This document shows positions 44,144 through 53,849 of a stretch of DNA of 64,000 nucleotides, in pieces. Source of the DNA: Novosphingobium sp. G106 (GTDB taxonomy: Bacteria > Pseudomonadota > Alphaproteobacteria > Sphingomonadales > Sphingomonadaceae); the NCBI RefSeq assembly GCF_019075875.1, contig NZ_JAHOOZ010000001.1, positions 1,860,001 through 1,924,000 on the forward strand. The letters run 5' to 3'. The position numbers and the translations under genes were made by a program. The first letter of the stretch is position 1. Each line of letters begins with the position of its first letter. Below the pieces are notes generated by a model. That model was not told the origin of the DNA and made no database searches. It worked only from the letters and a program-made list of their open reading frames with translations.

Positions 44144-45127
44144 ATGATCGCCGATCTCGACCGTACCGCCGCGACTCTGCGGGACCTGCTGCCGGGCGGC
44201 AAGGCGATCACCGGTATCCGGCCGCTGACCACGGGCTTCTCCAACGAGACCTATCTGATCGAAGGCGCTGACCTGATCCTGCGGCTGCCACCCTCGGCCG
44301 GCGCCATGCTCGACGGTCACGGCGTGATCGCCCAGGCGGCGATCTACAGCGAGCTCGGCTCGGCCGCGGGCGCTCCGCCCGTGCCCGATATCGTGCTGTC
44401 CTGCGAGGATGCTTCGGTGCTCGGCACGCCGTTCTTCGTCATGGCGTGCGTGCCGGGCGAGTCGATCCACGACATCGATCTGCAACCCTGGTTCACCGCG
44501 GGCAGCGACGATTTCCGCCGCGGGATATGCCGGCGCTGGGTTTCGGCCTTCGCGGGTCTGGCGAAACTGGCGCCGCTGGAGGTGCTGGGCAAGGTCGTCT
44601 CGCCCGAGGACGACGCGCGCATGTGGCAGGCCTTCGCCCGGGCCGCGAACTGCGCGCAGCTTGTCGAGCAGTACGATCGCCTGCTGGCCGTCCCCGCCCC
44701 GCGCAGCGGGCCGCCGGCGGTGGTCCACGGCGACACCAAGCTGTCCAACCTGATGTGGCGGGATGGCGAAGTCAGCGCCGTGCTCGACTGGGAGATGGCG
44801 CTCAACGGCGAGCCGCTCGCCGACCTCGGTTACATGCTCTATGGCTTCGAGGGCTCGTACCACGGATCGACGACGCCGCAGCAGCAGCCGGGCATGCCGG
44901 GGCGCGATCAGGTGATCGCCTGGTGGGAGGAAATGTCCGGGCGCTCGGCCGAAGGGGTGTTCTGGCACGAGATCGCGCAGATCGCGAAGATTACCGCGAT
45001 CATCGCCGAGGGTACCAACATGTGGGTCACCGGCCGCAGCCAGGACCCCAAGCTCGCCTATTTCGCGAAGAATCTCGATTACTACCTCGGCGTCATGCGG
45101 GCCATGCTCGACGGCGGCGGGTTCTGA
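44144..45127 (+). CDS. APH-family kinase, ACAD10/11- or LvaA-like
   Basis: 327 residues, ATG with GGGAG upstream. Seen: TTGFSNETYLIEGADLILRLPP, catalytic VVHGDTKLSNLMW and metal-binding AVLDWEMALNGEPLADLGYML. This sequence type is closer to the kinase domain of ACAD10/11 and to 4-hydroxyacyl-CoA kinases than to antibiotic kinases. With the divergent acyl-CoA dehydrogenase it could phosphorylate a hydroxyacyl-CoA for elimination (inference). The next gene starts within about ten bases. Confidence 0.85.
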   Translation: MIADLDRTAATLRDLLPGGKAITGIRPLTTGFSNETYLIEGADLILRLPPSAGAMLDGHGVIAQAAIYSELGSAAGAPPVPDIVLSCEDASVLGTPFFVMACVPGESIHDIDLQPWFTAGSDDFRRGICRRWVSAFAGLAKLAPLEVLGKVVSPEDDARMWQAFARAANCAQLVEQYDRLLAVPAPRSGPPAVVHGDTKLSNLMWRDGEVSAVLDWEMALNGEPLADLGYMLYGFEGSYHGSTTPQQQPGMPGRDQVIAWWEEMSGRSAEGVFWHEIAQIAKITAIIAEGTNMWVTGRSQDPKLAYFAKNLDYYLGVMRAMLDGGGF

Positions 45128-45137
45128 GAGGATGTCC

Positions 45138-46295
45138 ATGATCCCGACCATCGCCCCGCTGACCGATGCGGACGAGTTGCTCAACCACCAGATCGTCAAC
45201 ACCCACGCCACGGTCGGCTCGGCCGATCGCGCCTGGACCGAGAAGGTCTGGTTCGCCCTCGCCCGCAAGGACGGCGGGCTGCAGGCAAGCTTCGGGCTGG
45301 GCAAGTACACCAACCGCAACGTGCTCGATGGCTTCGCCGGCGTGCAGATCGGCACGCAGCAGCGCACCGTGCGCGCGAGCCGGGTGCTGCGGCCGCAGAT
45401 CGAGGACCTGAGCGTCGGTCCGCTCTCCTACGAGGTGATCGAGCCGTTCAAAGCCATCCGCATCACCCTGGCCGCCAACGCCGCGCAGCCGCTCGCCTTC
45501 AAACTGACTTTCACCGCGACGATGCCCGCCTTCTTCGAGAAGCGCGATGCCGTCTATGCCGCCGGCCGCGCTGCGTCCGACGTCATCCGCTACCACCAGG
45601 CCGGCACGGTCTCAGGCTGGATCGAGATCGACGGCACCCGCCACGCGGTCGATCCCGACGAATGGTTCGGCTTCCGCGACCACAGCTGGGGCATTCGCGA
45701 GCATGTCGGCAAGGACCCGACCGACCTCGTCCCCGGCAACATTGGTGCGACGGGCGGCAGCAAGGCGGGCCCGGCCTATCACTTCAATTGGCTGGTCTCG
45801 CGGATCGAGCGGCCTGACGGGTCGTCATACGACCTGGCCTATTACTTCCGCGACTTCGGGGGTGAAGGCCCGCCCGAATTCTTCAGCGGCTATATCAACG
45901 AGAGCGATGGTACGCAGATCCCGATCCTACACCTCTATCCCGAGATCGCCTATCGCAAGGGCGACAGGGGGGCGATGTCGGGCCGGGTCACAGCGATCGT
46001 CGCCGGCAAGGGCAAGTCGGTGGTCGAGCGCGTATTCGAGATCGAGGCGCTGAACCCCGAGATGGGCTTCCGGCTGCTGCCGGGCATGTACGGACCCTGG
46101 AAGGACCAGATCCATGGCAGTTTCAAAGGCGAGGACTTTCTCGACGGCGAATGCGTCGACGACGTCAACAGCCGCGACAAGACCGCGGAGAACTACCGCT
46201 GGCAGATCCGCGACCGCCCGATCCGCATCCGCGAGGGTGCGAACAGCGGCTACGGCGACATGGAAGCATCATCATCGGTGAATATCCGGGCGTGA
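45138..46295 (+). CDS. Conserved protein of unknown function (DUF7064/7065-like)
   Basis: About 385 residues. Beta-rich, with no signal peptide. Seen: HATVGSADRAWTEKVWFALA, a central DPDEWFGFRDHSWGIREHVG, YHFNWLVSRIERPDG, and MYGPWKDQIHGSF. I recall this WFGFRDHSWG pattern from uncharacterised DUF7064/7065 proteins of actinobacterial and sphingomonad catabolic clusters; that assignment is tentative. The second ATG (45138) is preferred because GAGAGG lies six bases before it; the first is at 45132. Probably co-transcribed with the kinase. Confidence 0.7.
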   Translation: MIPTIAPLTDADELLNHQIVNTHATVGSADRAWTEKVWFALARKDGGLQASFGLGKYTNRNVLDGFAGVQIGTQQRTVRASRVLRPQIEDLSVGPLSYEVIEPFKAIRITLAANAAQPLAFKLTFTATMPAFFEKRDAVYAAGRAASDVIRYHQAGTVSGWIEIDGTRHAVDPDEWFGFRDHSWGIREHVGKDPTDLVPGNIGATGGSKAGPAYHFNWLVSRIERPDGSSYDLAYYFRDFGGEGPPEFFSGYINESDGTQIPILHLYPEIAYRKGDRGAMSGRVTAIVAGKGKSVVERVFEIEALNPEMGFRLLPGMYGPWKDQIHGSFKGEDFLDGECVDDVNSRDKTAENYRWQIRDRPIRIREGANSGYGDMEASSSVNIRA

Positions 46296-46647
46296 CGCTG
46301 GTTTGATCAAACCGTTAGCTCTGACCGACGCCGTGCCCGGTCTGAGCGGCATCGCGCCGCAGAGCGAAATCCTGCTCCTCGACCGGGTCGACGGCCTAAT
46401 TATTCAGTCGGGAGCCCGCGCGACGCTGTCCTGAGCCGAGGTTCGCAGCCGCTGAGGTCCGCCCTTCTCCGCAAGAACGGCGAAGCCCCCTCGCCCCCAA
46501 CGCGCCCTCAGAGCCAGGCATCTCCCCTCGAATGGACGCGCGACGCCTTCCACCGTTGAGCCAATTTGGGTTGAAGCGCGGCCTTCACGCCGGGGCCGAG
46601 GTCATCTTCGGCGCCGGAGTCCATGGCCCTCCAGGCAAGACCGCTGA
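46296..46647. other. Intergenic region between convergent genes
   Basis: 352 bases. GC-rich, without a recognisable gene. No strong terminator hairpin was found. Confidence 0.35.
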
Positions 46648-47577
46648 TCAGCCGGCTTCCCTGAGGCGCGCCTTCATCCACCTTGCCGCATCGCGCAGTG
46701 CTTCTCCGGCCGCCGGGACCAAGGCTGCGGCCGCGAGATAGCCGTGCAGCATGGACGCGTCGCAGCGGACCGAGACGGTGACACCGCCTTCCGCCAGACG
46801 GCGGGCATAGGCCATTCCTTCATCGCGAAGCGGGTCGAACTCAGCGAGGACGATCATCGCCGGCGGCAAGCCGGCCATCGTTTCTAGGTGCAAGGGCGAG
46901 ATTTCCGGCAAGTTGCGGTCCGTCCCAGGGGGGCAATAATGATCCCAGAACCAATGCATGTCTGCTGCCGACAAGAGCCAGTTACGGCCTCCCACCTGGC
47001 GGTAGGACGGAGTTTCAAAATCATGATCGGTGACGGGATAAGCGAGGAACTGGCCGGCCAGGGCCGGACCGGCGGCATCGCGCGCGCGGATGGTGCAGGC
47101 AGCGGCCAGGTTGCCGCCTGCACTTTCGCCGGCCACCAGCAGGGGGCCGGGAAAGGCTTCCGCCGCCCAGTTGAGCGCAGCCCAGCAATCGTCGAGCGGT
47201 TGCGGATAGCAACACTCGGGCGCCAGTCGGTAATCCACGCTGACGATTGTGCTGGCCGACAGGCCGGCGAGACGACGGCAAGTGGCATCGGTCTGGTCGA
47301 GGTCACCGATGACCCAGCCGCCGCCATGAAAGAACACGCAGGTTCCCAGCGGCTCGACCGCGGGATGATAGATACGCAGGGCGATCGGGCCATGCGGCCC
47401 CTCGATGCTCCGGTCCTCTACCGCGCGCAAGTCTGGCAGGTCGGTCGGCGGCGGGGCGGCCGCGATGCCTGCCCGGAGGAGCTCGCGCGCGTCGTTCGCC
47501 GAAAGCTGGTGGAAGTAGGGGCGTCCGGCCGCCTCGTTGGCGTCGAGAATGGCCTGGTAATAGGAATGGGGTTTCAT
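46648..47577 (-). CDS. Alpha/beta hydrolase, hormone-sensitive-lipase family
   Basis: 309 residues. Seen: the HSL oxyanion motif VFFHGGGWVIGD, VSVDYRLAPE, nucleophile GESAGGNLAA, acid near EFDPLRDEG and catalytic His in LHGYLA. It hydrolyses carboxylic esters, usually of short acyl groups, in the cytoplasm. It lies after the SDR on the same strand but 185 bases away. Substrate unknown. Confidence 0.92.
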   Translation of the reverse strand: MKPHSYYQAILDANEAAGRPYFHQLSANDARELLRAGIAAAPPPTDLPDLRAVEDRSIEGPHGPIALRIYHPAVEPLGTCVFFHGGGWVIGDLDQTDATCRRLAGLSASTIVSVDYRLAPECCYPQPLDDCWAALNWAAEAFPGPLLVAGESAGGNLAAACTIRARDAAGPALAGQFLAYPVTDHDFETPSYRQVGGRNWLLSAADMHWFWDHYCPPGTDRNLPEISPLHLETMAGLPPAMIVLAEFDPLRDEGMAYARRLAEGGVTVSVRCDASMLHGYLAAAALVPAAGEALRDAARWMKARLREAG

Positions 47578-47761
47578 CGCCGGTTCCTGCTTGGCTCAGA
47601 CTAAAGTGAATGCATAGGCCTGCACATCGGGATCGAGGAACTCGATCCCGATGGTGTGATCGCCAAACCACGCCGATACACCCACACGTTGCCTAAGCGG
47701 CGCTTTATTGAAATGCAACGAAGCAATAGCGTTATGGAAGGGCAACCCTGAGGCCGAGGCT

Positions 47762-48524
47762 CTAGCCGGTCGCCAGGGCACCACCGTCGACCGGGAGACA
47801 AACGCCCGTCACATAACTTGCCGCCGGGGAAGCCAGAAAAACGGCGGGTCCCGCGATCTCAGGGGGGATTTCCCGCGCGCCCGAGCGGCATCCTCGTCTT
47901 GAACATCCGCTCCATCTCTGGCGTCTTCAGGTTCTCGTTCGTCTCGGTGAGGAAACCTCCCGGCATGAGCGCGTTGCAGGTAATCCCGAGCGGACCGAAC
48001 TCGGCGGCAAGGCTTCGCGTCATGGCATTCATCGCACCTTTGACGATGATATAGGCTGCGTCTCCTACCCGGCCGCGCAGCGCCGCGATCGAACTGACGT
48101 TGATGATCCTGCCGTAGCCGCCCTTGCCCATGACGGGCGCGGCGAGCTTTGCCAGCGTGAAGGCGGAGACCAGGTCTACATCGAGCATGCGGCGCAGTTC
48201 TGCGCTCCCGATATGCTCCAACGGCTCGCGCATGCGCACGCCGACATTGTTGACGAGGATATCGAGCCTGCCGGTCTCGCAAGCGATCTTGTCCAGCGAC
48301 CGCGCCGCGAGAGTTTCGTCGGTTACGTCAAAGCAAGCGACCGCGACTTCGACACCGAGCCCTTGGAGGCGCCTGGCAGCAGCCTCCAGCCGTTCGTCGC
48401 TCGTGCCGTTTATGTAAACGCGGGCGCCTGCCGCTGCCATTCCTCGCGCGATCTCGAACCCCAGGCCCCTTGCGGATCCCGTTACCACTGCAACCCGGCC
48501 GTCCAGCCGAAACTCTTCCAACAT
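47762..48524 (-). pseudogene. Short-chain dehydrogenase/reductase, one frameshift
   Basis: SDR. Seen: TGSARGLG near residue 15, NNVG, Ser in INVSSIAALRG and YIIVK. As read it stops at 47859 after RAGNPP. Removing one base from the G6 run at 47862-47867 continues with [17 protein letters not shown] and a VDGG end, stopping at 47762 and giving 253 residues. So this is probably one functional gene with a sequencing insertion. Divergent from the LLM oxidoreductase gene. Confidence 0.88.
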
Positions 48525-48959
48525 TTTGCCTTTCCTGCCGCTCTCTTGCCGCCCTCGCCAATCAAGACGGGATCGGCCTCACATGCCAGCCTAGCATGCC
48601 AGCCTCACATGTAAGCCCCACAGGCAAGCCTTGCATGCTGGATAGCTGCATCCCGGCAGGCTGCGACCAATCTGCGGCTTGCAGCCTGCTGCGGCAAAAC
48701 AGTGTCGCAGAAACGTTTCACTTGGCCAGCAAGCAGGATCCATGGGCTTGCAAATTTGGATCGCTTCGCGGTTCAAAAGCCGAGACTTTTCAGGAGATGA
48801 TGGCGCGCTTTGCCCAGTAAGCGCCTCAGACCAAATCCGTATATACGCAGATCAACATGCGTAATCATGGATTTGAGCGTCGATCGCCACTTTTGATTGC
48901 TCCGGGGAGCCAGAGAACACTAGACCAGCTTCAGCAACTTGTAAGATCAGGAATTCACC
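48525..48959. other. Divergent intergenic region with 13-bp repeats
   Basis: 435 bases between the SDR and LLM oxidoreductase genes. It contains the four-unit 13-bp repeat listed separately and must hold both promoters. No gene is seen. Confidence 0.4.
48582..48633 (+). repeat. Four degenerate 13-bp tandem units
   Basis: Consecutive 13-base units starting CATGCCAGCCTAG and CATGCCAGCCTCA, then CATGTAAGCCCCA and CAGGCAAGCCTTG. The first two share 11 bases, the rest decay. The array lies 58 bases before the SDR start codon. It could be an operator array or simple slippage. Confidence 0.7.
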
Positions 48960-50177
48960 ATGGAACTTGGTTTACTCTACGAATTCGACGTACCGCAGCC
49001 TTGGGCCGGCGAGCATCCGTGGGGCCAGCGAACTGAAGAACGCCGGGTCTACCGCGAGAACATCGAGCAGATCGTGCTTGCCGACAAATTGGGCTTCGAG
49101 GCAGTCTGGCTGGTCGAGCACCACTTCCGCGAGAACCGCAGCCACATGCCGAGCAACGAAGTCGTGCTGGGCGCGCTTTCGCAGATTACCGAGCGAATCA
49201 AGCTGGGCTTCGGCGTCGCTCTTATGCCGCACGAGTTCACCCATCCCGCGCGCGTCGCCGAGAAGGTCGCGACCGTCGACCTGCTGTCTCGTGGCCGCGC
49301 TATCTGGGGCATGGGCCGCTCGACGCCAATGGAGCAGATCGCGTTCGGCGTCGACATACCCGCGAGCAAGGAGAAGATGAAGGCCGCCGCCCGCACGGTC
49401 GTCGGCATGTGGCGGGAGGAATATTACGAGGAGCACTCGGAGTATCTCGACTTCCCCAAGCGGATGGTCACGCCCAAACCCTACCAGTATCCACATCCGC
49501 CCGCCTGGATGGCCGCGGCGACCGCAGGCAGCGCGGCTATGGCCGGGGAGAACGGCCTGGGTCTCCTGTGCTTCTCGATCATGCAGCCGCTCGACAAGCT
49601 CAAGGAGGTGATCGACGCCTATCGCGATGCCCAGAAGACTGCCGTGCCCTTGACGGCGGTTCAGACGAACAAGGTCGGCGTCTACACACTCGTCCACTGC
49701 ACCGACACGCGCGACAATTTCGATACGGACCGCGTCTGGGAGTCGATGTGGTGGTGGTACAAGGGGATCGCCGAATTCCACCTCAAGTGGGAACTGGCGC
49801 ATCTCACTCCCGAGCAGCAGGCAGCCGCCTTTCCGCTGCTGGAATCGCGAGCACGCGGTGAATTCGACATCACCGAGTTCGACCGCGAAGACATGGTCAT
49901 CGTCGGAACGCCCGACGAGGTTCTCGAAAAGCTGATGCGCTACGAGGAGGCCGGGGTCGACCAGCTGCTTTGCTACCTGAACTTCGGCTACCTGCCGCAC
50001 GAAGCGGTCATGCGCTCGATCGAGCTGCTGGGCACCAAGGTCATTCCGGAGCTGAAGCGGCGCGGCGCGGTCCGCCTCGCGCAAGGCCTGGAGGAGCAAA
50101 TCCGCAAGGCCGAGCACCGGACCGACACCGAAGCCCTTTGGGCGGAAGACGTGAAGCTCGATCACTTCCCCGACTGA
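48960..50177 (+). CDS. LLM-class flavin-dependent oxidoreductase (luciferase-like)
   Basis: 405 residues. Seen: AVWLVEHHFRENRS and KLGFGVALMPHEFTHPARVAEKVATVDLLSRGRAIWGMGRS patterns of bacterial luciferase-like monooxygenases that use reduced FMN or F420. No flavin reductase gene is adjacent. The SDR gene follows by nine bases, so the two form an operon. It likely oxygenates or reduces a catabolic intermediate (inference). Confidence 0.9.
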   Translation: MELGLLYEFDVPQPWAGEHPWGQRTEERRVYRENIEQIVLADKLGFEAVWLVEHHFRENRSHMPSNEVVLGALSQITERIKLGFGVALMPHEFTHPARVAEKVATVDLLSRGRAIWGMGRSTPMEQIAFGVDIPASKEKMKAAARTVVGMWREEYYEEHSEYLDFPKRMVTPKPYQYPHPPAWMAAATAGSAAMAGENGLGLLCFSIMQPLDKLKEVIDAYRDAQKTAVPLTAVQTNKVGVYTLVHCTDTRDNFDTDRVWESMWWWYKGIAEFHLKWELAHLTPEQQAAAFPLLESRARGEFDITEFDREDMVIVGTPDEVLEKLMRYEEAGVDQLLCYLNFGYLPHEAVMRSIELLGTKVIPELKRRGAVRLAQGLEEQIRKAEHRTDTEALWAEDVKLDHFPD

Positions 50178-50186
50178 GAGAACGTC

Positions 50187-50981
50187 ATGAGCAATGCACT
50201 CTTCGGCCTGGCCGATAAGCACGTCCTGGTCATCGGTGGCGGCCAGGGAATGGGCGAGGCCGCGGCGCGCCTCCTCTATGAACTCGGTGCCAAGGTAGCC
50301 ATACTCGATCTCGAACTGGAACGGGCCGAGCGGGTGGCGGCCAGTCTCGGCGAAGGGGCGAAGGCAGCCTTCCCTGTGGCCGCGGACGTGACGGACGAGC
50401 AGTCCCTCGTTGCCGCCATTGCTCTTGTCGAGCGCGAGCAAGGTCCGCTTGACGGCATGGTGTCCGTGGTAGGCATGGCAGGGTGGAGCCCGATCGTGGA
50501 CATGACCGCCGAGGTTTGGGACCGCGACCACGAGCGTAACCTGCGATACTTCTTCATCGCGGCCCGCGAGGTAGCGCGAGGCCTCATCAAACGCGGTGCG
50601 CCTGGGACCATGGTCGCCGTCGCATCGGTCGATGGCATTCGCTCTGCTCGTAACCACGCGGCTTACGGCGCCGCGAAGGCCGGCCTCATCAATCTCGTCA
50701 AATCGATGGCGTCGGAATGGTCCGAGCACGGCATAAGGGTCAACTGCGTGGCGCCGGGCGGCATCGTCACCCCGCGCATTCCAGCAGGAGACGCCGCGCG
50801 CGAGCGCGAGATCATGGCGCTCGTACCGATGCAGCGCCGCGGCAGCGTCGAGGACATCGCGAAAGCGGCCGCCTTCTTCCTCTCCGACCTTTCGCCCTAT
50901 GTGACGGGGCAGACCCTGGCGGTCGACGGCGGGGCGACGGCGTTCGGGGACTTCAGCGCGAGACCGCTTACTCCGCTTTGA
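50187..50981 (+). CDS. Short-chain dehydrogenase/reductase
   Basis: 264 residues. Seen: VLVIGGGQGMG (cofactor), VVGMAG in the NNAG position, Ser in VAVASVDGI, YGAAK, and terminal TGQTLAVDGGATAF. The unusual NNAG substitution is consistent with a divergent subgroup. Nine bases after the LLM gene on the same strand. Confidence 0.9.
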   Translation: MSNALFGLADKHVLVIGGGQGMGEAAARLLYELGAKVAILDLELERAERVAASLGEGAKAAFPVAADVTDEQSLVAAIALVEREQGPLDGMVSVVGMAGWSPIVDMTAEVWDRDHERNLRYFFIAAREVARGLIKRGAPGTMVAVASVDGIRSARNHAAYGAAKAGLINLVKSMASEWSEHGIRVNCVAPGGIVTPRIPAGDAAREREIMALVPMQRRGSVEDIAKAAAFFLSDLSPYVTGQTLAVDGGATAFGDFSARPLTPL

Positions 50982-51028
50982 AGATCACGCGCAAGAAGCG
51001 TAGCCGGAGCACGGCCCTGACGGCGCGA

Positions 51029-51853
51029 TCAGGGGCCTGCGTGTGCGCCGCCGGGAGGTTCCTCGCAGACCGGGCCGCCCAGCAGCCTCGTCACGGATTC
51101 TTGCATGATCGCGACCAGTTCGCCGCATCGAGGCCGAATCTCCTCGGGCGATCCCGCGATGCCCAGGACCGTGGGAACCCGCAGTCCGGACATGGGCAAT
51201 GGCATGGCGATCGACCAGACCTCCCCGTCGGTGCTCGGCCCATCGGCAAATCCGTCCTCACGGATCCGGGCCACCCCTTCGAGCAGGGCCTTCAGCTGGG
51301 TGTCGGGAACGCGCGCCCGGTTGGCAAGGCGGGAAACGCCAGCGTCATCCAGCATCGAGAGATAGGCGCTGCCGATCGCCGAACCCAGCAATGAGACGCG
51401 CAGGCCCCGGGAGGCCGTCTTGCCTTCGGGGATGGCGGAATCGATGATCTGCATGAAGAGGTCGTTGGGCGTGGTTACCGTGACGACGAGGCCCGTCTGC
51501 TGCTGGATTGCGCCGATGAGCTTGCGAAGCAGACCGCCCGCCCCATAGGTCTGTGCGATCCAGCCGCTGAATTCGGTGAGCCTGGGCGATGGCAGATAGG
51601 TCTTGCACTGTGCGTCGAAGACGAGATGGCCGGAATCCACCATCGTCTTGAGAAGCTGGTTGGCCGTCGAGGGATTCATGCCCAGCACTTTGCTGATCTC
51701 GATGGCCCTGAGCGGCCGGCGCTCGGCGCCGAAATACTCCAGCACGTCGAGCGCGCGCGTCGCCGAACGCGACATGCTCCGCCTTTCGCTGGGGTGCTTC
51801 ACCTTTACGACCGAATTGGGTCCCCGGATCGAACTGGTTCCTATGAGGCTCAT
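51029..51853 (-). CDS. IclR-family transcriptional regulator
   Basis: 274 residues. Seen: a winged HTH (ALDVLEYFGAERRPLRAIEISKVLGMNPSTANQLLKTMVDSGHL) and an IclR effector domain with SLLGSAIGSAYLSML and a terminal PTVLGIAG. Regulators of this family bind aromatic or short organic acids. The AtuA-type and FAD oxidase genes upstream on the same strand are candidate targets (inference). Confidence 0.9.
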   Translation of the reverse strand: MSLIGTSSIRGPNSVVKVKHPSERRSMSRSATRALDVLEYFGAERRPLRAIEISKVLGMNPSTANQLLKTMVDSGHLVFDAQCKTYLPSPRLTEFSGWIAQTYGAGGLLRKLIGAIQQQTGLVVTVTTPNDLFMQIIDSAIPEGKTASRGLRVSLLGSAIGSAYLSMLDDAGVSRLANRARVPDTQLKALLEGVARIREDGFADGPSTDGEVWSIAMPLPMSGLRVPTVLGIAGSPEEIRPRCGELVAIMQESVTRLLGGPVCEEPPGGAHAGP

Positions 51854-51923
51854 GGATTAGCACTCCTCGTCAGCGTCAGCGCGACCGCGCCGCCCGGCCG
51901 CCCGGATCGACCACGATACATTT

Positions 51924-51957
51924 CCCCCGCCCCCGAGGCGCCGAGCTGGCGCGGGGG
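51924..51957 (-). terminator. GC-rich hairpin after the AtuA-type gene
   Basis: CCCCCGC (51924-51930) pairs with GCGGGGG (51951-51957), with a smaller inner CGCC/GGCG pairing. It lies 84 bases past the gene end. No T run. Confidence 0.35.
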
Positions 51958-52040
51958 TTCCGCTTTGCCCGGCCCGCGACTTCCCGCCCGGCCAGCCCAG
52001 GCCGAGGAGCGGAGCTGAGTGTCCCTATCCTGCGTCAGCT

Positions 52041-53849
52041 TCATCCAAGGCTTGCCTTCATCTGGGAGGACACGGACACCGGAAACTCCAGCAGAATCTG
52101 CGCCATTGCTTTGGCCAGGGGATCGATGCGCGCGCAGAGGCTTCCGCCTCCGCCAAGAGAATCGTGCACGACGAAGTTGAGCGCGCGCGGGCCCGGCATC
52201 AGGTAGCGGTCGACCCTGGCATGTTTGGGATCATCGACGAGGTGCGCAAACCACTCGGCGACTGCCTCAGCGCTCAGCGCTGCACAGATGTAGGGATAGT
52301 ACGCCGGATTGCGCGCGATGACGCCGGCGTTGAAAAGATTGCCCTTGTCGCCGCTGCGCGCCCAGGCGAGCTTCACCAATGGGACAGTCGCTTCCGCTTC
52401 CCGGTCGGAGGGGACTGGAGGTTCGCCTGGCCGTGCGATCATGGCCGCCGCGAATGTCTGGTCCGCCTGCGCCCCAGGAAAAAGCTCTCGGCCGCCGACC
52501 GTGACGCGGGGCGTGAACTCCACCTTGGGCAGCAGGAAGCTGAAGATGTGCATCAACGGCCTCGCGCCCCGGCCGAGGTTACCGGCGAGGCCTATGGCTG
52601 TGCCTGGCGCCATGGCCGAGATCGCGCAGACCTGTTCCTTGAGGAACACTTCGACGCCGGCAAGATCGTCGTGATCGACCGACATCATCGCTACGACCTC
52701 GCGGGCGTCCTGCGCACGCGAACGGGGTCCATAGCTCGTTTCCGCGCCGATCACTTCCACATGCGCTGCTCGCAGGGGCGGCGCGTTGCGATCGCGCAAT
52801 ATGCGATTGGAACGGGCGAACAGGAGCTCGGCCTGGCGCCGCGCCTTTGCCGCAGCCCCCATGCCGACGATCGGTTGATAGACCTGCGCGCGCCAGCCAT
52901 CCGCATAGGTTGCGCAGACCTTGTAAGTGTCGGTGGGCGGATAGCCCCTGACACCTTCCACGAGCACGCGATCGGGCCCGTCCTGGCACAGCGAGACGCC
53001 GCTGAAGTCGCAGACCGCGTCCGGCACGAAATAGGCCTGCGGGTCGCTGACCTCGTAGACCATCTGCTCGGCAACCGTCCCGATCGAAACGAGACCGCCG
53101 GTGCCTTCCGGCTTGGTCACGACGAAAGTCCCGTCGGCGCGGCATTCGGCTATGGGATTGCCGATATCGGATGGATCGGGAATGTCCTCCCAGTCCGTAA
53201 AGGTGCCGCCGGTCACCTGCGTGCTGCATTCCATCAGGTGGCCGACAAGGGTGCCGGCCGCGAGACGATCGTAGTCGGCAGGTGTCCAGCCGAACTCGTG
53301 GATCAACGGTCCGAGCGACAGCGCGCTGTCGACGACCCGGCCGGTCAGCACGATGTCCGCACCGGCCGCGAGAGCGGCTGCGATGGGGAAGCCTCCGAAA
53401 TAGGCGTTGGCGCTGGAGATCTGATGTTCGGGAAGCGGCGCTCCGCTGAACATGTCGCGGATCCCTCTCGATCGCAATTGGCCGAGCCGGGGGCGCAGGT
53501 CGTCCCCTTCGACAACGCCGATCCGCGCGGAAAGAGCAAGGCGGTCCAGCATGGCCTGGAGGGCGCAGGCGGCGCCTTGCGGATTGAGGCCGCCCCAGTT
53601 GGTAACGATCTTCGCACCCGACTGGAGAATGCCCGGAAGGTAGGCCTCGATATCGCGCAGGAAGTTCGGGCTGAACCCACCGGGATTGGCGGCGCTGTTG
53701 CTTGCGAGCGACGCCATCGTCAGTTCGGCGAGATAGTCATAGACCACGTAGTCGACGCCCGCGGCGATGAGCGCCGGATGGCCGTAGAAGCTATCGTCAA
53801 AGAAGGCCGTCCCGCCTCCTATGCGAACGACCTTGCCTGCTGTGTTCAT
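52041..53849 (-). CDS. Acyclic terpene utilization AtuA-type protein (DUF1446)
   Basis: 602 residues. Seen: VRIGGGTAFFDDSFYGHPALI at the N-terminus, IVTNWGGLNPQGAACALQ, a YFGGFPIAAALAAGADIVLTGRVVDSA block, and a C-terminal AWARSGDKGNLFNAGV segment followed by NFVVHDSLGGG. AtuA-like proteins occur in terpenoid and branched-acid catabolism; the reaction is unsettled. The ATG overlaps the stop of the FAD oxidase gene (ATGA). The long open frame upstream is a shadow. Confidence 0.85.
   Translation of the reverse strand: MNTAGKVVRIGGGTAFFDDSFYGHPALIAAGVDYVVYDYLAELTMASLASNSAANPGGFSPNFLRDIEAYLPGILQSGAKIVTNWGGLNPQGAACALQAMLDRLALSARIGVVEGDDLRPRLGQLRSRGIRDMFSGAPLPEHQISSANAYFGGFPIAAALAAGADIVLTGRVVDSALSLGPLIHEFGWTPADYDRLAAGTLVGHLMECSTQVTGGTFTDWEDIPDPSDIGNPIAECRADGTFVVTKPEGTGGLVSIGTVAEQMVYEVSDPQAYFVPDAVCDFSGVSLCQDGPDRVLVEGVRGYPPTDTYKVCATYADGWRAQVYQPIVGMGAAAKARRQAELLFARSNRILRDRNAPPLRAAHVEVIGAETSYGPRSRAQDAREVVAMMSVDHDDLAGVEVFLKEQVCAISAMAPGTAIGLAGNLGRGARPLMHIFSFLLPKVEFTPRVTVGGRELFPGAQADQTFAAAMIARPGEPPVPSDREAEATVPLVKLAWARSGDKGNLFNAGVIARNPAYYPYICAALSAEAVAEWFAHLVDDPKHARVDRYLMPGPRALNFVVHDSLGGGGSLCARIDPLAKAMAQILLEFPVSVSSQMKASLG

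Noticed and set aside
48582..48633. CRISPR array
   Set aside because: 13-bp units without spacers and no cas genes.
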